Positions 1 through 6,599 of a stretch of 8,434 nt of DNA are shown here, in pieces; within the stretch, counting starts at the first letter, position 1; each line of letters starts with the position of its first letter. Both the position numbers and the translations under genes were made by a program. Source of the DNA: Promethearchaeota archaeon (GTDB lineage Archaea; Asgardarchaeota; Lokiarchaeia; Sigyniarchaeales; SOKP01); NCBI GenBank assembly GCA_019058135.1, contig JAHLWE010000463.1:1-8434 (forward strand). Reading direction: 5' to 3'. The notes below the pieces were generated by a model. It was not told the origin of the DNA. It worked only from the letters and a program-made list of their open reading frames with translations, and made no database searches.

Positions 1-179
1 TATTTGACCTGAAGAAAAAGGGATTGAAACTTTGCTTCATAAGTTGGTGTTGCTGGTGTTGCTTCAAGTAGATATAATTGACCTGAATAAAAAGGGATTG
101 AAACATTTTCCCGACCAAGACACGTATTTTATTATTCGACATGTAGAAATAATTGACCTGAGTAAAAAGGGATTGATAA
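1..179 (+). CRISPR. CRISPR array 1, trailing end (three repeats, two spacers)
   Basis: Three direct repeats lie at 1-30 (cut by the window edge, repeat positions 8-37), 68-104 (full 37 bp) and 143-179 (degenerate). The repeat begins GTAGATATAATTGACC, has an A-rich middle and ends AAGGGATTGAAAC. Spacers are 31-67 (37 nt) and 105-142 (38 nt). The terminal ATTGAAAC is the usual crRNA 5' tag, so the array reads left to right, toward cas6. The last repeat ends GATTGATAA instead of GATTGAAAC, and no repeat follows it, as expected for the leader-distal end. The leader must lie left of the window. The repeat has almost no internal pairing (only CCT with AGG), so it belongs to the unstructured class. 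Repeats vary at position 6 (T/A), 20 (A/G) and 21 (T/G). Confidence 0.97.
143..179 (+). repeat. Degenerate terminal repeat of array 1
   Basis: This copy matches the family to repeat position 34, apart from A at position 6 and G at position 20, but its tag reads ATTGATAA rather than ATTGAAAC. It marks the trailer end of array 1. It shares the rare position-20 G with the other degenerate copy, at 8106-8142. Confidence 0.85.
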
Positions 180-306
180 ATTTATTTGATAAAAAATTTA
201 TGATAGAATTAAGAATATTTTATTAACCACCTTATTAATTTTTAATGAGCTAACCACAAATTATTTTCTAAAAATTAAGATTTTAAAATATTTAAAGGTT
301 CAAGAA
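180..306. other. AT-rich gap between array 1 and cas6 with a small hairpin flanked by a direct repeat
   Basis: This 127-bp stretch presumably carries the cas operon promoter or leaves the operon to read-through from array 1. I could not settle on a convincing -35/-10 pair, because the AT content makes matches cheap. An 8-bp stem with a TTT loop is visible at 231-249 (CTTATTAA with TTAATGAG, one G-T wobble). It is flanked by two copies of TAACCAC at 224-230 and 251-257. The stem lacks the GC content and T-tract of an intrinsic terminator. A weak ribosome binding site, AAAGG (294-298), precedes cas6. Confidence 0.35.
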
Positions 307-1275
307 ATGTTTCTTGACAATTTTTCTTTAGCTAAATTCCAACTAACAATTTCCCCCATTGACAAAATAATTCTACCTAAATATAAAGGTTCTACTTTTA
401 GAGGTGGCTTTGGACATGCATTTAAAAAAGTTGTTTGTGTTAATTCTCATAAAGATTGTTCAGAATGTCTATTAAAGGAAAAATGTATATATTCATATGT
501 TTTTGAAACACCTCCTCCCAAAGATACAACAATTATGAGAAAATATCCTTATGCTCCCCATCCTTTTATTATTGAACCCCCTCTTGATGAAAAAAGAGAA
601 TTTGATGATAATGATAATTTAGATTTCGGTCTAACTTTGATAGGAAGAGCAATTGATTATCTTCCATATTTCATTTTTACTTTTGATGAATTAGGTAGAA
701 TTGGATTAGGAAAAGGAAGAGGGAAATATCGATTAAGAGAAGTTAAAAACATCTTTCAAAGTAATGACAATGTAGAGGAATCTTTAATCTATAAAGGAGA
801 TGATAAAATCCTAAATAATAAATACAAAATTCTTTCTTTTAAAGATATTATTAACCGAACTAAAAAAATTCCTAAAAGAGAAAGAATAGAACTTCAATTC
901 ATAACTCCTACAAGAATAAAGTATAAAAATAAACTAATTTCTGATCTTGAGTTTCATATATTAATAAGAAATTTGCTTAGAAGGGTATCTTTGCTTTCAT
1001 ATTTTCATTGTGATGAGAAATTAGATATAAATTTTAAGGAAGTAATAGAAGAATCAAAAGATATAGAGATAGAGAATTCAGATTTAAATTGGTATGATTG
1101 GGAAAGATATTCTCATAGACAAAGAGAAAGAATGTCACTCGGAGGATTTGTAGGTAAAATAACATTTAAAGGAAACTTAAAAGAATATTTACCATTACTT
1201 TATTTAGGACAGTATACACATGTTGGAAAACAAACAAGCTTTGGATTAGGGAAATATTTAATAAATAGAATATAG
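307..1275 (+). CDS. cas6: CRISPR precursor-crRNA endoribonuclease Cas6
   Basis: Cas6 cuts the repeat RNA 8 nt upstream of each spacer to release crRNAs for the Csm complex. The 322-aa protein shows the RAMP-fold signs of the longer Cas6 branch. There is an N-terminal strand and a glycine-containing loop, KGSTFRGGFGHAF (27-39). A cysteine group follows: C44, C51, C54 and C60. A conserved FETPPP stretch lies at 66-71. The C-terminal half carries GGFVGKITFKG (279-289) and the glycine-rich HVGKQTSFGLGKY (305-317) typical of Cas6. I cannot assign the catalytic histidine by eye; H38, H305 and others are candidates, and the family varies. The start has AAAGG 8 nt upstream. It is the first gene of the operon and ends 16 nt before cas10. 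Its substrate is presumably the 37-bp repeat of both arrays. The family call is firm; fine subtype is not. Confidence 0.92.
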   Translation: MFLDNFSLAKFQLTISPIDKIILPKYKGSTFRGGFGHAFKKVVCVNSHKDCSECLLKEKCIYSYVFETPPPKDTTIMRKYPYAPHPFIIEPPLDEKREFDDNDNLDFGLTLIGRAIDYLPYFIFTFDELGRIGLGKGRGKYRLREVKNIFQSNDNVEESLIYKGDDKILNNKYKILSFKDIINRTKKIPKRERIELQFITPTRIKYKNKLISDLEFHILIRNLLRRVSLLSYFHCDEKLDINFKEVIEESKDIEIENSDLNWYDWERYSHRQRERMSLGGFVGKITFKGNLKEYLPLLYLGQYTHVGKQTSFGLGKYLINRI

Positions 1276-1291
1276 GAAGGATTAACATTTT

Positions 1292-4009
1292 ATGAAAAAT
1301 AATAATCAAAATGTAAAAAACACAATAATCTTAGGTGCTTTATTGCATGATATTGGGAAATTTTGGGAAAGAGCAAGAGAAAGAGATGAGAACGGTAATC
1401 CAATAGAAAATTTGGGTTCAGAATTTGAGGAAGTTACTCCAAAGCCTCGTCATTATCATGCTCGGTGGAGTGCTCAATTTACTAAAGAAAACCAATTTCT
1501 TTTTTCAGATCCAGAAAAAATAATTGATTTAGCTTTATATCATTCAAATCCAAGAAAAGAAAATATTAATGATCAATTTGTAGAAATTGCAGATAAGTTG
1601 TCTTCAATGGAACGAAGGATGGATGAAACAAAAGATGTAGATGAAATTAGAGAATTTCCAAAAAGCTGGGAAGTTCCCCTTATTTCAATTTTTAATCGAA
1701 TAAATTTAACAGAAGAAAGAAAGAATCATAAGCTTGAATATAATTTGAACCCTCTTTCTTTAAACAAAGATATAATTTTTCCTATAAAGATTGGTAAATT
1801 TCCTCGAAATGCTTATAAGGAAAGTTTAAAAGTGAGGATAGAAAAAGATTTGAAGGACCTACGGAATATAAGAATCAGCCAAGATGACATTTTAACCCTA
1901 TACTATCTTTTATATAAATATTTATGGTGTATTCCTTCTGCAGCTCCTTCTAAAGATGAAAAGAGAGTTCCTGATATATCCCTATTTGATCATGCAAAAA
2001 CCACTGCCGCTATTGCTGTATGTCTTTCAGACTCCCATAAGCTCTATGATGTAAAAAACTTAAAAAATTTAAAAGGAGCTTTAAGGGAGGAATATAAGAA
2101 GAAAAAAGGTAGTGCCATAAACGCGAAAAACAAAACGCTATCTCCAAAATATGAGATAATTTTAAAAGAACCTTTCTTTTGCCAGGTTTCTGGGGATATT
2201 TCTGGAATTCAAAATTTTATTTATTCTATATCACAACATAAAAGCGCTCCAGGAGTATCAAAAAGACTAAGAGGAAGGTCTTTTTATTTAACCTTAATGA
2301 CAGAAATTTTCGCTCGGTATTTACTAAGAGTAGTTAATTATCCAATTACTAATCTTTTATACTGTGGCGGTGGGAGATTTGACATTCTTTTACCAAATAA
2401 TAAAGAGATTGTCCAAAAAATTGATAAAGCAATCTCTGAAATCAATGAGTATTTATTAGAAAATTTCTATGGTGAACTTGGAATAATAGTTGAGAAAAAA
2501 TCTTTTGGTTGTAGAGAATTATATGAGTATGATGAGATATTAAAGAATATAGACATTAATATTTCTATAGCAAAAAAGAAGAAGTTTTCAGAAAAAGCCA
2601 AGGAAGATATTAATCAACTTATTTACCCTAAGGATATTCATGAAGAGGAGTTAAAACAAAAAAACCCAAGCAATCGTATTGATCACTGCATTTCATGTTA
2701 TAAAGTTTCTGTTGATGCCAATCTTCCTACAGAAGAAAAAATCTGTAAATTATGTAAAATGCACAAGAGAATTGGTGAAATATTACCTAAAATTGATGGA
2801 ATAATTTTTGCTGATGGAAAATTAGAATTCAATAATAATGTTGAGGATTTTGTTGAAATTTCTTTTGATAAATTTGGAGCAGTTTATTTACCAATATTAA
2901 AAGACAAAAATAAACAAATAAAAATAGAAGCTCTTAAAGAAGTGAAAGTTGAATATTTTGCTATTAATTCAACAGAAAATTTTTGGAAAAAAGTTGATAT
3001 TTCAAAGCATAATATATCAGCTGGATTTAAGTTTATCGGTAACACAGCACCCAAGGCTATAAAAGGATTTCGGATACAGGAACGTGAAGAACCGTATAGA
3101 GAAGGTGATGTATTAGATTTTGACGCCATTGCAGATATGAGTATTGGAGACAAAAGACTCGGTATTCTTAAAATGGATATTGATAATTTAGGTCTAATAT
3201 TTGCTATAGGTCTAACTGAAGATGATAAATCTGATCGAACTATATCTCGAATTGCAACTTTAAGTAGAGCGTTTGACATTTTTATTACTGGATATATTAA
3301 TAATATTTGTGAAAATATTTTTGAAAAATGGAAGATTGATCCAAACAACAATTGTCCATATAAAGATAAAATTGGCAATATTATTTATATTACTTATTCA
3401 GGAGGAGATGATCTATTTATTATAGGACCCTGGAGTGAAATTATAGAACTTTCGAAAATGATGAACAATGAATTTAAAGATTTTACTTGTCGGAATCCTA
3501 ATATTACCTTATCATCTGGGATATTTCTCTGTAAACCCAAGTTTCCAGTAAAAAGATTTGCTCCTTTAGTTGGAGAAATTTTAGAAAAGTCGAAAATTGA
3601 TGGAAAAAAAAGAAATACAGTTTTTGGAGAGACTATATCATGGGAAAAAGAAAATGGATATCCATCATTTATTGACTTACTCTTATTTGGTGAAGAACTT
3701 TTTGAAGCAATAAATTCAAAAAAACCTGAAAATAGATTAGCAAGAGGTTTTGTTCATAGACTTTTGAGGATAAGAAAAATTAGATTTAAAGATGAGACCC
3801 AAGAAATGGATTTACGATTTATTCCTGACTTAATTTATAATATTTCAAGAAATGTTAAAAAAGAAGCAAAGTTTAAAGCAAAAGGAGGGGATGAGAAAGT
3901 TTTATGGAGCTATCTTAAAGAAAAATTAATTTCAATTGAGCCTAAAATGATGGAAAAGATTAAAATTCCAGCATCTTATGCCTTATTAAAATCGAGAAAG
4001 GAGGGATAA
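1292..4009 (+). CDS. csm1: Type III-A large subunit Cas10/Csm1 (HD nuclease and cyclic-oligoadenylate synthase)
   Basis: Cas10 is the signalling and DNase subunit of the Csm complex, switched on when the crRNA pairs with target RNA. The 905-aa protein has all the expected parts. An N-terminal HD domain carries LLHDIGK (H19, D20), with further likely metal ligands at H54/H56, H84 and D101. The first palm domain starts near SGDISGIQNFIYSI (300-313) and includes CGGGRFDILLP. Four cysteines, C466/C469 and C485/C488, form a probable zinc site. The second palm has LKMDIDNLG (626-634) and the cyclase motif SGGDDLF (703-709). A helical domain ends the protein. Both active sites look intact, so ssDNA cutting and cyclic oligoadenylate synthesis from ATP are both predicted. 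Its length is at the large end for Csm1. GGAAGG (1275-1280) lies 11 nt before the ATG. The stop is 4 nt before csm2. Confidence 0.97.
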   Translation: MKNNNQNVKNTIILGALLHDIGKFWERARERDENGNPIENLGSEFEEVTPKPRHYHARWSAQFTKENQFLFSDPEKIIDLALYHSNPRKENINDQFVEIADKLSSMERRMDETKDVDEIREFPKSWEVPLISIFNRINLTEERKNHKLEYNLNPLSLNKDIIFPIKIGKFPRNAYKESLKVRIEKDLKDLRNIRISQDDILTLYYLLYKYLWCIPSAAPSKDEKRVPDISLFDHAKTTAAIAVCLSDSHKLYDVKNLKNLKGALREEYKKKKGSAINAKNKTLSPKYEIILKEPFFCQVSGDISGIQNFIYSISQHKSAPGVSKRLRGRSFYLTLMTEIFARYLLRVVNYPITNLLYCGGGRFDILLPNNKEIVQKIDKAISEINEYLLENFYGELGIIVEKKSFGCRELYEYDEILKNIDINISIAKKKKFSEKAKEDINQLIYPKDIHEEELKQKNPSNRIDHCISCYKVSVDANLPTEEKICKLCKMHKRIGEILPKIDGIIFADGKLEFNNNVEDFVEISFDKFGAVYLPILKDKNKQIKIEALKEVKVEYFAINSTENFWKKVDISKHNISAGFKFIGNTAPKAIKGFRIQEREEPYREGDVLDFDAIADMSIGDKRLGILKMDIDNLGLIFAIGLTEDDKSDRTISRIATLSRAFDIFITGYINNICENIFEKWKIDPNNNCPYKDKIGNIIYITYSGGDDLFIIGPWSEIIELSKMMNNEFKDFTCRNPNITLSSGIFLCKPKFPVKRFAPLVGEILEKSKIDGKKRNTVFGETISWEKENGYPSFIDLLLFGEELFEAINSKKPENRLARGFVHRLLRIRKIRFKDETQEMDLRFIPDLIYNISRNVKKEAKFKAKGGDEKVLWSYLKEKLISIEPKMMEKIKIPASYALLKSRKEG

Positions 4010-4013
4010 ATTT

Positions 4014-4457
4014 ATGATTGCATTACCAAAAAATATCAAAGAAGTAATTGGAAAAGTGAATAAATTGGATAATTTTTCAGATATGGAAGTGGAATATTAT
4101 GCTGTTGAGAAGGGCGCAGCACATATAATAGCAAATTCTATGGGTGAAAAAATGAAAGTAAACCAATTACGAAAATTTTTTGATCAAGTTAAGAAATTTC
4201 AACTTGAGAATTGTAAAGGAAAAGAAGAGAATAAAAATATTGATATAAAAAAGCTTTATATTTTGCTCCCAGAACTTGCCTATGCCTTGGGTAGACGCTT
4301 AATAACAAAAGAATTTTATAATCTTATGAAAATTATAATTAGAGATAATAATGGAAAAACAAGACTTAAAACAGTAGTTGATTTTAATAATTTTGTTGAA
4401 TTTCTTGCAGCAGTTCTTGCTTACCATAAAGCAAAACTAAGGATAAAAATAGCCTAA
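4014..4457 (+). CDS. csm2: Type III-A small subunit Csm2
   Basis: Csm2 is the small helical subunit that lines the inner filament of the Csm complex and helps hold the crRNA-target duplex beside Csm3. The 147-aa, all-helical, lysine-rich protein shows the family signatures: MKVNQLRKFFDQVKKF (47-62), LLPELAYALGRRL (84-96) and a C-terminal segment with FNNFVEFLAAVLAYHKAK. No catalytic residues are expected. The start is fixed by a strong ribosome binding site, AAAGGAGGG (3997-4005), which lies inside the end of csm1 and 8 nt before the ATG. This implies translational coupling. Length is normal for the family, and position between csm1 and csm3 is canonical. Confidence 0.95.
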   Translation: MIALPKNIKEVIGKVNKLDNFSDMEVEYYAVEKGAAHIIANSMGEKMKVNQLRKFFDQVKKFQLENCKGKEENKNIDIKKLYILLPELAYALGRRLITKEFYNLMKIIIRDNNGKTRLKTVVDFNNFVEFLAAVLAYHKAKLRIKIA

Positions 4458-4479
4458 TGAAAAAGGGGAAAGGTTTAAA

Positions 4480-5382
4480 ATGAATAAAGAAAAATTTAAA
4501 TTTAAAGGGAAATATATTATTGAAGCTGATTTGAGGTGCCTTACCGGTCTTCTTATTGGTGGAACCATAGAAGGTATTGAAATAGGAGGAATTTATAATC
4601 CAGTAATAAGAGACCCACTTACAGATTATCCTTATATACCGGGCTCAGCCTTGAAAGGGAAGTTGCGAAGTTTATTAGAATGGGTAGTAAAAAAGGAAAA
4701 TGGTAAAACCCCTGTGGAAGATCAGATTGATAAATTCAATAAGGATAAAGAGAAAAGGGAGGAAAAATTAAAAAATCAAGGAAATAGCGATAAAGAGATA
4801 AAGAAAGAAATAGATAAAATGAAGCCATCAGTTCTGCCCTGCAAATGTGGAAAATGTGATGTGTGTATTGTTTTTGGATCAGCAGCTGAAGCTCCAAGTG
4901 AAGGACCTACTCGTCTTACAGTGCGAGATGCTTTTCCTACTGAAAAAAATCAGAAAGAATCTGAAGATCAGAGCGAATTTGAAGACACTATAGAAAAATG
5001 GCAGAAATGGTTAGGTGAAGGAATCTATACTGAGTTAAAAACAGAAAATGTTATTGATAGAATTACTTCTGAGGCAATGCCTAGGACTATGGAACGGATA
5101 CCAAAGGGTTCTGTCTTTAATATAGAGATGATTTATGATATCTATAAAACATCTGATAAAACGAAACTAAAAAATATCTTTCTAGCAATGGCACTTCTTG
5201 AAGATTCTACTTTAGGAGGAAGTGGTACAAGAGGATACGGAAAAGTCAAATTTGAAAATTTCAAAGCGGAGTTCAGACCCATTAGTTATTACGAAAAGAA
5301 AGAAAAATCAAAACCCGTTAATTTCGGAGATTATAAAACTACAAAGGAGATTGTAGATAATTTTGAATCGATCAACTTTTAA
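4480..5382 (+). CDS. csm3: Type III-A backbone subunit Csm3, catalytic aspartate replaced by tyrosine
   Basis: Csm3 forms the repeated backbone of the Csm complex and, in studied systems, cuts target RNA at 6-nt intervals with a conserved aspartate. The 300-aa protein is clearly Csm3: IGGIYNPVIRDPL (35-47), YIPGSALKGKLRSLLE (52-67), FGSAAEAPSEGPTRLTVRDAF (132-152, with a Gly-Pro-Thr-Arg core), RITSEAMPRTMERIPKGS (194-211) and the glycine-rich LGGSGTRGYGKVKF (245-258). In S. thermophilus Csm3 the first motif carries the catalytic D33; here the aligned residue is Y39 (codon TAT, 4594-4596), one base from Asp GAT. It is longer than usual because of a charged, Lys/Glu-rich insert at about 70-118. 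The insert is followed by a cysteine cluster (C121, C123, C126, C129), probably a zinc site. A strong ribosome binding site (4463-4473) lies 6 nt upstream. Loss of slicing is inferred, not shown. Confidence 0.96.
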   Translation: MNKEKFKFKGKYIIEADLRCLTGLLIGGTIEGIEIGGIYNPVIRDPLTDYPYIPGSALKGKLRSLLEWVVKKENGKTPVEDQIDKFNKDKEKREEKLKNQGNSDKEIKKEIDKMKPSVLPCKCGKCDVCIVFGSAAEAPSEGPTRLTVRDAFPTEKNQKESEDQSEFEDTIEKWQKWLGEGIYTELKTENVIDRITSEAMPRTMERIPKGSVFNIEMIYDIYKTSDKTKLKNIFLAMALLEDSTLGGSGTRGYGKVKFENFKAEFRPISYYEKKEKSKPVNFGDYKTTKEIVDNFESINF

Positions 5383-5389
5383 TTCACAA

Positions 5390-5429
5390 AATTCCTATTA
5401 GTGGTAACTTCAGATAGAGGATAAGAATT
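5390..5429. repeat. Imperfect inverted repeat in the csm3-csm4 gap
   Basis: AATTCCTAT (5390-5398) can pair with ATAAGAATT (5421-5429) with one mismatch and a loop of about 22 nt. The 74-bp gap is the largest inside the operon, so the element could affect message processing or csm4 translation. It is weak and AT-rich, and may be chance. Confidence 0.2.
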
Positions 5430-5443
5430 TAAGCAATCTCAAT

Positions 5444-5450
5444 AAAGGAG
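5444..5450 (+). promoter_or_regulatory. Ribosome binding site that sets the csm4 TTG start
   Basis: AAAGGAG sits 6 nt before the TTG at 5457 but only 1 nt before an ATG at 5452. That ATG is in another frame and reads ATG AAT TGA, stopping at once. In the csm4 frame a TAA at 5430-5432 closes the upstream side, and no ATG or GTG lies between it and the TTG. The TTG is therefore the best start. Confidence 0.75.
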
Positions 5451-5456
5451 TATGAA

Positions 5457-6599
5457 TTGAAAACTTACATTATCAAAATAAGACCCTATTCCTCAATTTC
5501 GAACTTTCCTTCTTCAGATACTCTTTTTGGAGCTTTTTGTTGGGGAATAAGATATATTTATACAGAATCAGAATTAGTTGGGATGCTCGATAAATTTTAT
5601 CATCATAAGAATAGTTTCATTTTATCATCTTGTTTTCCAATGTTATCAAAAAATAATTACCAAATTTACTTCTTTCCAACACCTTGTCTTCCTGACATTA
5701 CTCCAGACGAAACTGATGAGCTTGCTCAGAAATATGAAACTAAGTTCAATAAAGGGAAAAAATACTCTATGGTAAAGGTAATGGAAGAGTTAAAGAAACT
5801 AAAAAAAGTAGAGTTTGTTTCTGAAAAAATATTTTCTGAAATAATCAATGGTAAAATGGATATGAGAAGACTTTCTGAAAATTACTATGCTGAAGGATGT
5901 TTCCCAGAAAAAAAGACTTCATTTACCCCAGAAAATCTAGGAGGTAGGATTAAATTATTAGGAAAATTTCTTTTAAATAGTGAAGAATATCTTAATTTCT
6001 TTGGGAAAGAAAAAAGACCACCTTCTCTGATAAAATCTGAAATAATACAGAAAAATCTTATAGATAGATTCACTATGTCAACATCTGGTGCAGGTGAATT
6101 ATATTATTCTTCAGAGATTTTCTTAAATCCATTAGTCAAATTGTACTTTCTAGTTAGAACCAATAATATTGATTATTTTAAACCTGTTCTTCGATGGCTC
6201 TCAGATACAGGAATTGGAGGAGATAGAACTTCGGGCAGAAACCAGTATGAAATTTCTGATAATATAAAAGAAATGAAATTGCCTGAGTCCTTATCACCTA
6301 ATTGTTTTATCAATCTTTCAAGATTCCTTCCTAAAAAAAACGAAATTGATTTTAGTAAAAAACCACTCTTTTATAATCTTTTACCTTATCGTTCAAAAGT
6401 AGAATCATCGGTTTTTAGAGATGTTGATATCTGGAAAAAAAGAATAATTTATTTTAAAGAAGGCTCTATTTTCCCTTTAAAAGAAAAAAAATTCTTTTAT
6501 GGTGAGTTAAAAGATATAAAAGAAATAAAAAAGAAGAAAATAAAACAAAACGGATTAACAATTCCAGTATTCGGTAAGATAGGGGAGCTTAATGGATAA
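5457..6599 (+). CDS. csm4: Type III-A RAMP subunit Csm4 (crRNA 5'-tag binding), TTG start
   Basis: Csm4 caps the foot of the Csm complex, holds the crRNA 5' tag and contacts Cas10. The 380-aa product has the family order. The N-terminal strand is MKTYIIKIRPYSS, followed by DTLFGAFCWGIRYIY (21-35), which matches the usual Csm4 start closely and supports beginning at the TTG. A central NLIDRFTMSTSGAGELYYSSE stretch lies at about 200-220. The glycine-rich loop is DTGIGGDRTSGRNQYE (250-265). The C-terminal GSIFPL (336-341) and a final VFGKIG complete the second RAMP fold. The glycine loop ends SGRNQYE where many homologues have another Gly; I read this as ordinary variation. It follows a 74-bp gap after csm3. 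It overlaps csm5 by 8 nt, so these two are probably coupled in translation. No enzymatic activity is expected. Confidence 0.94.
   Translation: MKTYIIKIRPYSSISNFPSSDTLFGAFCWGIRYIYTESELVGMLDKFYHHKNSFILSSCFPMLSKNNYQIYFFPTPCLPDITPDETDELAQKYETKFNKGKKYSMVKVMEELKKLKKVEFVSEKIFSEIINGKMDMRRLSENYYAEGCFPEKKTSFTPENLGGRIKLLGKFLLNSEEYLNFFGKEKRPPSLIKSEIIQKNLIDRFTMSTSGAGELYYSSEIFLNPLVKLYFLVRTNNIDYFKPVLRWLSDTGIGGDRTSGRNQYEISDNIKEMKLPESLSPNCFINLSRFLPKKNEIDFSKKPLFYNLLPYRSKVESSVFRDVDIWKKRIIYFKEGSIFPLKEKKFFYGELKDIKEIKKKKIKQNGLTIPVFGKIGELNG

Noticed and set aside
32..226. A 64-aa + strand open frame across array 1
   Set aside because: It runs through two repeats and their spacers, and the repeated IIDL..KKGL peptide is just the translated CRISPR repeat.
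231..249. Hairpin upstream of cas6 as a terminator for array 1
   Set aside because: The stem is almost all A-T and is not followed by a T-tract.
314..342. TTGACA at 314-319 as a promoter -35 box
   Set aside because: It lies inside the start of cas6, and no fitting -10 box occurs at 16-18 bp.
2884..3378. A 164-aa - strand open frame inside csm1
   Set aside because: It lies wholly opposite conserved Cas10 palm sequence and has no recognisable features.
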